A stretch of 7,564 nt of DNA, taken from Thermodesulfobacteriota bacterium. Lineage in GTDB: Bacteria; Desulfobacterota; DSM-4660; Desulfatiglandales; HGW-15. Position 1 is the first letter of the stretch, and each line of letters starts with the position of its first letter. Positions 1 through 7,201 of this stretch are shown here, piece by piece. The translations under genes and the position numbers were made by a program. Below the pieces are notes generated by a model. It was not told where the DNA came from and did not search any database. It saw only the letters and a list, made by a program, of their open reading frames with translations. Where the stretch lies: positions 1 through 7,564 of the forward strand of contig JALOPA010000645.1 in the NCBI GenBank assembly GCA_025454125.1, given 5' to 3'.

Positions 1-417
1 ATCCGGTCTGCCGTAGATCTGACGGGTGCTGGCGTAAACGATCCTGATGGCAGGGTTGTGTTTCCGACACGCTTCAAGAATGAACAGTTGGGATCGGCAA
101 TTGATATCGAGATCCGTAAAGGGGTTTTTCATGGAGTCCAGGTGACTTGTCTGCCCGGCGAGGTTGAACAAATAGTCCTGACCCTGGACCAGGTACGCCA
201 TGCTGAATTCATCTCGAATGTCCGCAATATTGGTTCGGATACGGCCTTCATAGCCCTTCAGATTGAAGAGATTTCCCCCGTACTCAGGGATAAGGCTGTC
301 TACGACCGTCACCCGAGCCCCTTGGTCAGCCAGGGTCCTGGCCAAATTGCTTCCGATGAACCCCAACCCTCCCGTGATCAGAATGCTCTTGCCGGCAAAA
401 TTCTGGAAACCCACCAT
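1..417 (-). CDS. NAD-dependent epimerase/dehydratase (extended SDR), N-terminal part, cut by window edge
   Basis: Reading leftwards from ATG at 417 gives 139 open codons up to the window edge, so the C-terminal half is missing. The start has a classic Rossmann fold: a beta strand followed by the glycine-rich motif GGLGFIGSN (residues 16-24) and an acidic residue ending strand 2 (VVD, 38-40), which favours NAD(H). Further family marks are NLAGQTSH (85-92) and YASTRQIYGRP (128-138), which contains the catalytic Ser/Thr region. The Tyr-x-x-x-Lys pair would lie beyond the edge. Members interconvert or dehydrate nucleotide sugars in the cytoplasm. The exact sugar cannot be told from this half; UDP-glucose 4-epimerase-like, UDP-glucuronate decarboxylase-like and CDP-sugar epimerase-like enzymes all share these motifs. 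A weak ribosome site (AAGAAG) lies about 11 bases before the ATG, and the second codon is GTG, so the start may be off by one codon. The gene is transcribed away from the AT-rich divergent region. Confidence 0.9.
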   Translation of the reverse strand, partial: MVGFQNFAGKSILITGGLGFIGSNLARTLADQGARVTVVDSLIPEYGGNLFNLKGYEGRIRTNIADIRDEFSMAYLVQGQDYLFNLAGQTSHLDSMKNPFTDLDINCRSQLFILEACRKHNPAIRIVYASTRQIYGRPD

Positions 418-445
418 ACTTGATAGAACTTCTTTTTAGATTTTT

Positions 446-482
446 ATAGCAATTTATATAGAATTTTGCTAAAAATAGCAAT
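446..482. repeat. TAGCAA/TTGCTA repeat cluster in divergent region
   Basis: The octamer ATAGCAAT occurs as a direct repeat at 446-453 and 475-482. Between them TTGCTA (466-471) pairs with TAGCAA (476-481) as a 6-bp inverted repeat with a 4-base loop of A. The three copies overlap the candidate -35 and -10 elements of both divergent promoters, which is where an operator would sit. In so AT-rich a stretch some of this can arise by chance. Confidence 0.4.
453..481 (-). promoter_or_regulatory. Candidate sigma-70 promoter for the epimerase gene
   Basis: On the minus strand a -35-like TTGCTA (481-476, 4 of 6 consensus bases) is followed after 17 bases by TATAAA (458-453, 5 of 6). The start of transcription would be near 446, leaving a leader of about 30 bases before the ATG at 417. 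The region is strongly AT-rich compared with its surroundings. No experiment supports it; the call rests on the matches and spacing only. Confidence 0.45.
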
Positions 483-495
483 AAATTTATATAAG
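466..495 (+). promoter_or_regulatory. Candidate sigma-70 promoter for the gene at 513
   Basis: On the plus strand TTGCTA (466-471) is followed by overlapping -10 candidates: TATATA at 488-493 (spacer 16) or TATAAG at 490-495 (spacer 18). Transcription from here would start only about 10 bases before the ATG at 513, giving a nearly leaderless message. This fits the lack of a Shine-Dalgarno match there. The element overlaps the opposite-strand promoter, so the two would compete or be co-regulated. Confidence 0.35.
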
Positions 496-512
496 CTTCA
501 CGGTTTTCCGTT

Positions 513-1094
513 ATGCAAAGCAACTCCACGCCGGGCAGGCGCCGGATTTCAAGTGTGATTCTCAAGGTGGCGTCGGTCGCCGTTTTGGTCTTCTTGGTCC
601 TGTGGGGCAGGGTCTTCTATGGATCCATGCAGGACTACAAGACCGCAGAAACCTTTCTGAAGGAAAATCAGACCATCAGAGCCATTACTTATTTTGACCG
701 TTCTCTTCACTGGTACGCCCCGCTCAACCCTTATGTGGAAAGGTCTGCGAAGCGATTATGGGAGATCGGTGAGCGCGCGGAACAGGAAAAGGATCCCCGG
801 ATGGCGCTGATCGCCTATGAATCCATCAGGAACGGATTCTACGGAGCGAGCCATGTTTTCAGGCCCGGCAAGGATTGGATCCAACGCGCTGAGAGCAAGA
901 TCCAAGATCCTCAGCCTGATGTAGGGTGGAGCGTGGTTGTGGTCATCGGCTTTCTCGGATGGGTCGGAAGTCTCCTCGGACTGATCCTGGTGCTCTTCAG
1001 ACAGGGAGAGGTCCGCGGCAGCAAGGGTATTTTCTGGTTTGGGTTTTCCTTCCTCTGTTTCATTCTGTGGTTGGTCGGCATGACCAAAGCGTGA
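513..1094 (+). CDS. Unrecognised three-helix membrane protein with TPR-like extracytoplasmic segment
   Basis: The protein has 193 residues and I do not recognise its family. A basic N-terminus (RRR at 9-11) precedes a first hydrophobic helix at about 15-36. Residues 38-135 are polar and mostly helical in character; AETFLKENQTIRAITYFDRS (45-64) and a second stretch around 83-107 resemble tetratricopeptide helices. Two further membrane helices lie at about 139-162 and 172-190, joined by a short basic loop. By the positive-inside rule the N-terminus and this loop are cytoplasmic and the TPR-like part is outside the membrane. A structural or scaffolding role at the membrane is possible, but no function is assigned. 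No Shine-Dalgarno match precedes the ATG; an in-frame GTG at codon 15 has none either. The gene is monocistronic here and converges on the glycosyltransferase operon. Confidence 0.8.
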   Translation: MQSNSTPGRRRISSVILKVASVAVLVFLVLWGRVFYGSMQDYKTAETFLKENQTIRAITYFDRSLHWYAPLNPYVERSAKRLWEIGERAEQEKDPRMALIAYESIRNGFYGASHVFRPGKDWIQRAESKIQDPQPDVGWSVVVVIGFLGWVGSLLGLILVLFRQGEVRGSKGIFWFGFSFLCFILWLVGMTKA

Positions 1095-1135
1095 TCGTCG
1101 CGCTAGGCTGTTTGCAGCACTTCGATTTCCCCGGC

Positions 1136-2794
1136 TTATTCAAATTTGAAGTCCTCCAGACAGGACGTTCCCCCCTTCCAGACCTTGATGAGGTACCCGA
1201 CATAGGGACCGTTTTCAATCGTTTGAATCACTTTGTTCTCCCATTCCGGCAACCGCTCGGCTTCTTGGACAACGCGCAGCACATTTTTTCCGCCAAGGAA
1301 CGGAGAAAAGTAGAACATGACAAAACAGGGAGGATACTCCTTTAGAGGGCCGCTGCGGTAAGGTTCTTCGACGTAGATGTTGTGCCCGTTCTTCAAAGGC
1401 TGAGGCGTGTATCCCATTTCGGGATATTGAAAAACATAGTGGTTGTGATGCTCATAGAAGACGGGGACTTCGGAGGGAAGCTTTGTCAGCAAATCGATCC
1501 CCTTTTCCTGGACCGACAAGAGTTTTCGATAAGCGCCCGACCTTTCGGTGACCCCGAAGTTTGATCCCAAGCCTTCCCGATTCACTTCCTCCGGATACAG
1601 CACGCCGTCTTGATTGATAACGAAGCCTATCAGGGCCAGCGCTATGCAGACATGGAAAACCCTTTGGCCGATTTTCTTGATGAGGAAGAAGGACAGCACG
1701 AATCCCAAGAAAGGGATGATTTGCACATGATAGCGAATCATGGGGCAGCAGAAATCGATGGCTACGGGCAGGACCACATAGTGAAGGAAGTGGAAAAACA
1801 CAACCAGCAGGATGGAGAGGTCCATCAACCGATTTTCGGTTGGGCCCTTTTCAATCTTCTCTGAGACCCTTTTCTCCGGAAAGAAAGACCTCCACAGAAC
1901 CTCTCTCAGCCTCAGGATCCCGAGGCCGAATACCAATAGAATGGCAACCAGAATATCGGGGACCATCACGAGGAAGCGATCGGATGCCGAGGCCACGCAG
2001 CGGGAAACGGTTCCGGGTATGTCCAGGAGGGAGTCCGATGCACGGAGCGAGGTCCCTTCAAGAAACTCCGGCATCGCCCGGGGAGTGATATAGAGAAAAT
2101 AAGCCGCCACAAGAAGGAGCACGGGAAACAGGACCGACACACTCCGCATGACCCGCTGCCACAAAGTCCCAGATTCAAAGAGCGTGTAGAAGGCGATACA
2201 GCCGCCTACGATAAAACCCGTTTCTTTTGTCAGGGAAGCAAGCAAAACAAAGACAAGGGCCTTTCCGTATTCCTGTCTGATCCAGTACCCGACGGCATTG
2301 ACTGTAAACAGAAGAAGAGGGATTTCCAGGTACATGTAGCGTGTTTGAGTCAAAACCACAGGATGAATGAGAATCGCCAAACAGAGCAAAAAGGAATTCA
2401 TCCTTCCCAGCACTTCTGACATGAGATTGAAAAAGCACACGAGGGCCGAGGCGGCCATGAAGAAATGGATTAAATGCAATAAAACGAGTGCCGCTGTTCC
2501 GCCGCCGGTGATCTTAATGACGATCGCCGTGACCAGGGTCACCACATTGAGACCGTGGACATTCGGCCCGCCGTCGGCGTATCCGGGCTCCTGGAGGAGC
2601 TGAACAAAATCGAAATTGTTTTTTGAGAGGTAGATTGCCGCCGGAAAGATACTGGCTGCGGTGTCCCACACCGGGGGTTCCGTGATTACAGAAGAATTCA
2701 AAGACAAAACAAGAAAAAAAGCAACAATCACCCGGGCATAGCTGTGCCTTTCAAGCTGTTCCAGAATCGCTTTTTTCACATGAGTTATGGACAA
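1136..2794 (-). CDS. GT39-like (GT-C) membrane glycosyltransferase
   Basis: The 552-residue protein is dominated by hydrophobic helices, beginning at about 21-38, with a C-terminal soluble region from about residue 400. After the first helix comes an outside loop with an acidic residue (PPVWD, D44), and a later loop has RYMYLEIPLL (152-161) with E157. These correspond to the two acidic sites of GT-C enzymes that use polyprenyl-phosphate sugars. SLTKETG (187-193) is a stretch common in GT39/PMT-type proteins. The active site would face the periplasm or outside. Sugar and acceptor are unknown. It is the last gene of the minus-strand run. The start codon is TTG at 2794, chosen because GGAGG lies 10 bases upstream; the next in-frame candidate, GTG at 2779, has no such site. 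It could instead be an ArnT-like or uncharacterised GT-C relative. Confidence 0.82.
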   Translation of the reverse strand: MSITHVKKAILEQLERHSYARVIVAFFLVLSLNSSVITEPPVWDTAASIFPAAIYLSKNNFDFVQLLQEPGYADGGPNVHGLNVVTLVTAIVIKITGGGTAALVLLHLIHFFMAASALVCFFNLMSEVLGRMNSFLLCLAILIHPVVLTQTRYMYLEIPLLLFTVNAVGYWIRQEYGKALVFVLLASLTKETGFIVGGCIAFYTLFESGTLWQRVMRSVSVLFPVLLLVAAYFLYITPRAMPEFLEGTSLRASDSLLDIPGTVSRCVASASDRFLVMVPDILVAILLVFGLGILRLREVLWRSFFPEKRVSEKIEKGPTENRLMDLSILLVVFFHFLHYVVLPVAIDFCCPMIRYHVQIIPFLGFVLSFFLIKKIGQRVFHVCIALALIGFVINQDGVLYPEEVNREGLGSNFGVTERSGAYRKLLSVQEKGIDLLTKLPSEVPVFYEHHNHYVFQYPEMGYTPQPLKNGHNIYVEEPYRSGPLKEYPPCFVMFYFSPFLGGKNVLRVVQEAERLPEWENKVIQTIENGPYVGYLIKVWKGGTSCLEDFKFE

Positions 2795-2800
2795 GAACCC

Positions 2801-3121
2801 CTAACCTCCATCCTCCGATCCAGGCTCCTTTCCGCGGACGATTTGCCCGATTTTGTGCAGCCGCAGAAGGGGCACTGAGTCAATAGAGAGCACCCACACG
2901 GGCGAGAGGGTTTTGCCTTCCTTGTTGAGAGTGGACTGGGTCAGCTTTTCCCAGTAGCTCACATTGGGCCGACCGAAAATGAGGAGGAATTCGGCTTCTC
3001 GAAGGTCTTCCGCGACGGAAAACGCCAGCTTTCTTTTCTCCATGGCATGTTTGAAAAAAAGATCCGTCGGGAGGAGCGGAAAATAGACTCTTGAACCCGA
3101 AGTCAGAGAGTTCAGTTCCTG
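2801..3121 (-). pseudogene. Detached C-terminal tail of the frameshifted GT39 gene
   Basis: This 107-codon stretch, ending in TAG at 2801, continues the gene that starts at 4401 but in a different frame. It reads from QELNSLTSGSRVYFPLLPTD through FGRPNVSYWEKL to VLSIDSVPLLRLHKIG, a pattern that looks like the outside C-terminal domain of GT39-type proteins. The first ATG within it (3043) has no Shine-Dalgarno match and lies well inside the coherent reading, so it is not a separate gene. One G added to the coding strand at about 3122 fuses it to the upstream frame and gives 533 residues in total. Either the gene is newly broken or the base is a sequence error. Confidence 0.75.
2805..2809 (-). 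promoter_or_regulatory. Ribosome binding site overlapping the end of the upstream frame, serving TTG start at 2794
   Basis: GGAGG on the minus strand ends one base before the TAG stop (2803-2801) of the upstream gene and lies 10 bases before the TTG at 2794. It supports the unusual TTG start. The overlap suggests translational coupling to the upstream gene, which would matter because that gene is frameshifted and ribosomes would normally stop near 3112. Confidence 0.5.
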
Positions 3122-4401
3122 CAGTATCCCCTTTGATGCGCCCCGGCCAAGCCTCCTACCGAGCTGTTGTAATAGGAGAGCTCAAAGGGAGGTTGTCTTG
3201 CAGGGTTGTGAACATCCAGCGCAAGAAGAGTCAGAGAGCCGGCCGCAAGGCTCAGCCGAAGGGCAAGGATCGCCGGCGATTTCCCTGTCGAGCGCACGGC
3301 GAAATTCCACACCCGCAGAAGCCCTGAGGTCATCCAACACACGGCAAAGGGGAAAGCCGGCAGCAGATAGCGGATCCCGTCGTTGGTCGGGCTCAGGGGG
3401 AGGGCGAGAAGGAGAAAAGGCGCGAAAAAGCCAACCAACCCCGTGATCTTCCGGCGATCGGTCCTGCCCGGTTTGTCATGGAAAAAGCATTCAAGGCCGA
3501 CCACAAGAAGCAAGAGGTGGAGCAGGGGTGTGGTGATGAAGAACATGACAAAAGGGTAAGTGAAGGGACCTCTGTAAAGATAGAAAGTCCCTCCGAAGAA
3601 GACGGTGAAGGGTGTCCAGTCCTTCCGGGTTGCGGTCTGGGTGATGAATTCCACGGCCCTGGAAAGAGGAGAAAACCACCAGTCCGGATTCAGCACATAA
3701 AAGGTGAGGCCAGCCGTCAATCCCAGCAGGGAAGCAGTCCGAAGCGCCTTTTTGGCCGGATTCCTGTGCAGGATGAGAAAAAGGGTGAGGAGCGGGAGAG
3801 CAAGAAGCACAGAGGTCACCTTGAGGCTGGCGAGAAACCCAAGAAGAATTCCTGCGACCCAGGGGTTCCCGTGATCCACGCTTTTGCTGGCGGCCAAGAC
3901 GAAGAGCATCAAGAAAGCGGTCATCGGCATATCGGTCGCAGCAAAGTGGGCATGAGCGAAAAAGCGGGGAATGCTCAGGAGAAGCAACACGGTGAGGCCG
4001 CTTCTGGCGAGGGAAGGGCCGAAGTTCCAGTGCAGGAACAGAGCCAGGCTGAAGGCAAAAACAAAAATGTAAAACAGCCGGTTCTGAAGGTAAGGGTCCT
4101 TTTCCCAAAACACGGTGCTTTGAGCGATGAGGTAAAGCCACTTGACACCGGAAGGATGAACATTCCGGGCAGGGTCTGTTTTCCAGTGCTCTTCGATCGA
4201 GTCCCGGCTGAACATGTTCCGCAGGTCAAGAGATAGCCATTCTCGGATACTCCTTGAGGCCTCCAGGTAGATGGGCTCATCGTGGGTGATTCCATAGTCA
4301 GGAAGCGTGTACAGGATGGGCGCCGCAAAGAGAAGGAAAAGGAGAAGGGTTTGAACCTTTCGAGCTTCAATCATCTTCTTTGAATAGGCGGCTAGAGCCA
4401 T
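3112..4401 (-). CDS. GT39-type (PMT_2-like) membrane glycosyltransferase, frame broken near its 3' end
   Basis: The open frame gives 429 residues with many hydrophobic helices; the first is at about 17-33. GITHDEPIYL (38-47) places His40-Asp41-Glu42 in the first outside loop, the usual catalytic acidic site of GT39/ArnT-like enzymes. AHFAATDMPM (151-160) supplies the second acidic site at Asp157. TNDGIRYLLPAFPF (339-352) and YYNSSVGG (410-417) are further family-like stretches. The predicted role is transfer of a sugar from a polyprenyl phosphate donor to an acceptor on the outer membrane face. The frame ends prematurely after Tyr426 as Cys-Arg-Asn-stop; the proper continuation lies in another frame down to 2801. 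All catalytic motifs seen lie before the break, so a truncated product could still fold in the membrane. The ATG at 4401 lacks a clear ribosome site; ATG at 4374 is an alternative start. Confidence 0.85.
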   Translation of the reverse strand: MALAAYSKKMIEARKVQTLLLFLLFAAPILYTLPDYGITHDEPIYLEASRSIREWLSLDLRNMFSRDSIEEHWKTDPARNVHPSGVKWLYLIAQSTVFWEKDPYLQNRLFYIFVFAFSLALFLHWNFGPSLARSGLTVLLLLSIPRFFAHAHFAATDMPMTAFLMLFVLAASKSVDHGNPWVAGILLGFLASLKVTSVLLALPLLTLFLILHRNPAKKALRTASLLGLTAGLTFYVLNPDWWFSPLSRAVEFITQTATRKDWTPFTVFFGGTFYLYRGPFTYPFVMFFITTPLLHLLLLVVGLECFFHDKPGRTDRRKITGLVGFFAPFLLLALPLSPTNDGIRYLLPAFPFAVCWMTSGLLRVWNFAVRSTGKSPAILALRLSLAAGSLTLLALDVHNPARQPPFELSYYNSSVGGLAGAHQRGYCRN

Positions 4402-4431
4402 AGGAAGCCCAAAGAAAACTCAGGGGGCCGG

Positions 4432-5121
4432 CTAGCGGAAAAGGCCGTATTTCAAAATCACGGAAACCGCTTTGAAACCGTCCTTCCAGGTGATCTTCTT
4501 GCCTTCACTGTACGATCGGCCGTAATAGGATATCCCCACTTCGTACACCCGGCAGCTTTTCTTCCCCACCTTGACCGTGATTTCCGGTTCAATGCCGAAA
4601 CCATTCTCTTCGATATTAAGGCTCCTGATGATTTCCGTTCTGAACACCTTGTAGCATGTTTCCATGTCCGTCAGATTCAGGTTGCTGAACATGTTCGAAA
4701 GAAGAGTGAGAAGGCGGTTGCCCACATAGTGCCAGAACAAGTGCACCCTGTGCGGGCCTTCTCCCGAGAATCGGGACCCATAGACCACATCGGCCTTTCC
4801 CTGGACAATGGGGGCGATGAGCCTGGGGTACTCATGGGGATCGTACTCCAGGTCCGCATCCTGAATGAGGACCATCTCGCCGGTAGCCTGCTCAAGTCCC
4901 GATCGAATCGCGGCCCCTTTGCCCTGATTAACCCGGTGGTAGACGACTTTGTCCACTTGCTTATCAAGACCGGCCCTGATCAGTTCCGTGGTTCCGTCAC
5001 TCGAGCCGTCATCCACCAAAATAATCTCCTTATCTTCCACAGGAGCTCTCTTGACCAGCGCGATCAACTCGGGGAGAAGTTCTTTCTCGTTGTAGCAGGG
5101 GATGATCACAGAAAGCTTCAT
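4432..5121 (-). CDS. GT2 glycosyltransferase, DPM1-like polyprenyl-phosphate sugar synthase
   Basis: The 229-residue cytoplasmic enzyme has a complete GT-A fold of family GT2. It begins MKLSVIIPCYNEKE, then shows EIILVDDGSSDGT (32-44) with Asp37-Asp38 for nucleotide binding, NQGKGAAIRSG (65-75) and the metal-binding DAD (88-90). GSRFSGEG (115-122), TDMETCYKVFR (151-161) and GFGIEPEIT (174-182) are typical of dolichyl- or polyprenyl-phosphate mannose/glucose synthases. Unlike bactoprenol glucosyltransferases such as CsbB or GtrB there are no C-terminal membrane helices, so it would be peripheral. It likely makes the lipid-phosphate sugar used by its GT-C neighbours; the sugar is not readable. 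The frame is open back to 5193, but the ATG at 5121 is preferred: the homology starts there, AAGGAG sits just upstream, and the longer form would overlap the preceding gene. Its stop is 30 bases before the next gene. Confidence 0.92.
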   Translation of the reverse strand: MKLSVIIPCYNEKELLPELIALVKRAPVEDKEIILVDDGSSDGTTELIRAGLDKQVDKVVYHRVNQGKGAAIRSGLEQATGEMVLIQDADLEYDPHEYPRLIAPIVQGKADVVYGSRFSGEGPHRVHLFWHYVGNRLLTLLSNMFSNLNLTDMETCYKVFRTEIIRSLNIEENGFGIEPEITVKVGKKSCRVYEVGISYYGRSYSEGKKITWKDGFKAVSVILKYGLFR

Positions 5122-5125
5122 AGGA

Positions 5126-5131
5126 CTCCTT
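5126..5131 (-). promoter_or_regulatory. Ribosome binding site AAGGAG for the GT2 gene
   Basis: AAGGAG lies four bases before the ATG at 5121, in the 14-base gap after the upstream YfhO-like gene. It decides the start in favour of 5121 over the longer in-frame reading from 5193. Confidence 0.65.
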
Positions 5132-5135
5132 TTGG

Positions 5136-7145
5136 TTAAGGGTGCATAGGGCGTCTTTTTGTCCAAGAGAGGGAAGAGAAAAAGACGATCCAAAGAAACG
5201 CCAGACTGACCAAAGAGACGGCCGCATAGCCGGAAAAACGCTGAGGCCGGAATTCGAAGAGGATCTCATTTCTTCCTGAAGGAAGTTCCACTCCCTGAAA
5301 CAGAAGGTTGAGCCACAGGCATTCCTTTTCCTGACCGTTCACAAAGACCCGCCAGCCGGGATAAGAGGATTCAGAAAGCACCAGAACGCTCGGCCGGTCT
5401 GCGGTGACGGTGATCCGGATTCGTCCGTCTTGCTCGTAGCGGAGTGCGTCCACCTCATTGAAGAACCCCGGCTCTGAGAGCTTCGGCAGAACTCCACCGG
5501 CAATCACCTGGGACCATGGATCGAAAGAGGGCTTCAGCAGTTCTTCGACAGATCCCTTGTGCAAGGGAAGAACTTGGGCCACCATCCAGGCCCTGGGCAG
5601 GGGATTCTTGATCCTGAACACCAGCGGGTTGATCCTTTCCACATGGTCGAGGAGATCGTTGTGCTCATCCAGGCTCTGCCGGCTGATAATGTACTTTACA
5701 TTCACCAGTTTCAGAAAACGGATTCTTTCAGGCCACGGCCGACTGAGCAACTCGGTGATGAGATACTGGTATCGGAGCTCCAATCCCGTGACTCCGTCCA
5801 CGTGGTGGAGGCCATGGAGGATGCCGAGATTAATTGTTTCGAGCCGGGGGTCGTAAGCCTGATAGAAAGCGAATTCGCGCACGGGATTGAGGTTGCGGTG
5901 CGCCCAGAACAGGTCCAAAACAAGAAAAACGAAAAGGCCGAGAAAAAGCAGATTCGCGATCCCTTTCCTTTTCTCAAAGCGAGAAAGAAGGCCTTCAAAA
6001 CCATGAGCCGCCATGAGGAGAAGGCTGAACGCTGCGGGGAAGATGAACTTCTCGGGAAAACGGAACGCAGGCAAAACCTTGTAGAAGAATCGAAAGAGAG
6101 GAGCGTTTTCTCCAAGGGCCAGGGCTAGGCTGACGACGAAGACCATCAGCCAAAGGAGCACGCGCTTTCGGGACCCGGACAAAAGACTCAGGGCTGCCAG
6201 CGGGACAATGAGGGATCCAGGGTAAAGGGTCAGCAGCCAGGGCGTGCCCGAAGAGGTGGGGTAAAAACGAGCAAAGAAATTCGGGTCCGTTTCAAAGTGC
6301 GGCGGAAAAACCAAAGGCAGGAGCAGGTGCTTCAGCATGGAAGGCTGAAGAGAGAACCTGGCGGCCTCCTGGAACGTGAATCCTTCCGTGCGTATGGAAA
6401 GCGTGTAGTCCGCAAAAGCAGGGCCCAGCTGCGCTGCGGCCACTAGGAGTGCGGCCAGGACAAACAAAACGATCATCCCCAGACTCTTGACGCCGAAGCT
6501 CAAATCGAGCCTCTGTTCACGGCGAGGAAGAAAAAAGGCAAAAAGCGCGAGAAGGGCGACGGTGAGCAAGAAGATCTGGGGTTCCCCGGCCAGAAGGCAC
6601 AGGGTCAGGGAAAGGACGGTCCATCCATGGGCGGAGCGCTTTTTTTTCATTCTGGCCTCGTGGAAAGCCCACAAGGCAGCGGGGAGCCAGATCGCTGCAG
6701 ATAAGTTGTTCAGCGTGTTGACCGATGCGATGACGAAACTCCCGTAACAAAAGGAGACACTGAGCAATAGCGCGGTTCTTGAAGAGAGGCCGATGCTCTT
6801 CAGAAAACCGTAGAAGAATAGAAATCCCAGAAAGAAATGAAGGCAGACGTAAAGATTGAAGGACCAGGGAAAGGGCAAGAGGGCGAAGATCAGGCAAGGA
6901 GGGTAGAAGACACCGGACTGAAGGTCACCAAGGAACGGAGCGCCGCAAAAATAATTCGGGCACCAGTAAGGGATGAATCCGTTCTGCAGGAATTGGGCGA
7001 GGAAGTGCTTTCCAGGATAAAACCACCGATGAACGTCCCGAAAAAAGAAGGTGTTGTCGGAGAAAAGAACAGGGTGAAAGAAGAAGAGCACCAGGAGGGC
7101 CGATACAGCGAAGCGGGCATGATTTATCAGATTGTCCAGTCTCAT
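5136..7145 (-). CDS. YfhO-like GT-C membrane protein
   Basis: The 669-residue protein has an N-terminal helix (about 12-28), an outside loop with RDVHRWFYP (36-44, Asp37) and NYFCGAPFLGDLQSGVFYPP (64-83), then about ten further membrane helices. An outside C-terminal domain follows, with VLSESSYPGWRVFVNG (589-604) and GVELPSGRNEILFEFRP (618-634), and a last helix at about 640-660. This order and the YPGW segment are characteristic of YfhO-type proteins. In Bacillus and Listeria such proteins transfer sugars from undecaprenyl phosphate onto lipoteichoic acid, working with a GT2 lipid-sugar synthase. Here a GT2 gene follows after 14 bases, which fits the same partnership, but the acceptor must differ in a Gram-negative cell. 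The frame is open to a TTG at 7256; the ATG at 7145 is chosen because the membrane protein pattern starts right after it and AAGG lies six bases upstream. First gene of the operon. Confidence 0.88.
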   Translation of the reverse strand: MRLDNLINHARFAVSALLVLFFFHPVLFSDNTFFFRDVHRWFYPGKHFLAQFLQNGFIPYWCPNYFCGAPFLGDLQSGVFYPPCLIFALLPFPWSFNLYVCLHFFLGFLFFYGFLKSIGLSSRTALLLSVSFCYGSFVIASVNTLNNLSAAIWLPAALWAFHEARMKKKRSAHGWTVLSLTLCLLAGEPQIFLLTVALLALFAFFLPRREQRLDLSFGVKSLGMIVLFVLAALLVAAAQLGPAFADYTLSIRTEGFTFQEAARFSLQPSMLKHLLLPLVFPPHFETDPNFFARFYPTSSGTPWLLTLYPGSLIVPLAALSLLSGSRKRVLLWLMVFVVSLALALGENAPLFRFFYKVLPAFRFPEKFIFPAAFSLLLMAAHGFEGLLSRFEKRKGIANLLFLGLFVFLVLDLFWAHRNLNPVREFAFYQAYDPRLETINLGILHGLHHVDGVTGLELRYQYLITELLSRPWPERIRFLKLVNVKYIISRQSLDEHNDLLDHVERINPLVFRIKNPLPRAWMVAQVLPLHKGSVEELLKPSFDPWSQVIAGGVLPKLSEPGFFNEVDALRYEQDGRIRITVTADRPSVLVLSESSYPGWRVFVNGQEKECLWLNLLFQGVELPSGRNEILFEFRPQRFSGYAAVSLVSLAFLWIVFFSSLSWTKRRPMHP

Positions 7146-7201
7146 TGTCGCCTTATTGCCTCGCGCCTCCTGACCATAGGTGAACCCATCAGTAGAGCCA
7201 A

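Noticed and set aside
58..423. Plus-strand frame of 121 codons
   Set aside because: The opposite strand encodes a clear Rossmann-fold epimerase across the same bases, so this is its antisense shadow.
926..1345. Plus-strand frame of 139 codons spanning the convergent junction
   Set aside because: It overlaps the end of the 513-1094 gene in another frame and the antisense of the 1136-2794 gene; the product has no coherent pattern.
2801..3043. Separate 80-residue protein starting at ATG 3043
   Set aside because: No ribosome site, and the coherent reading extends upstream of this ATG into the GT39 gene. It is better explained as the tail of a frameshifted gene.
3054..3060. Run of seven T on the coding strand as the frameshift site
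   Set aside because: The reading is already in the tail's frame before the run (QELNSL through LLPTD), so the shift lies upstream at about 3122.
3478..4236. Plus-strand frame of 252 codons
   Set aside because: It lies fully antisense to the GT39 gene. Its product is a low-complexity charged mix rich in Glu, Gly, Lys and Gln, as expected from the complement of membrane-protein codons.
5559..6128. Plus-strand frame of 189 codons
   Set aside because: Antisense shadow of the YfhO-like gene; no recognisable fold, no ribosome site, and charged low-complexity composition.
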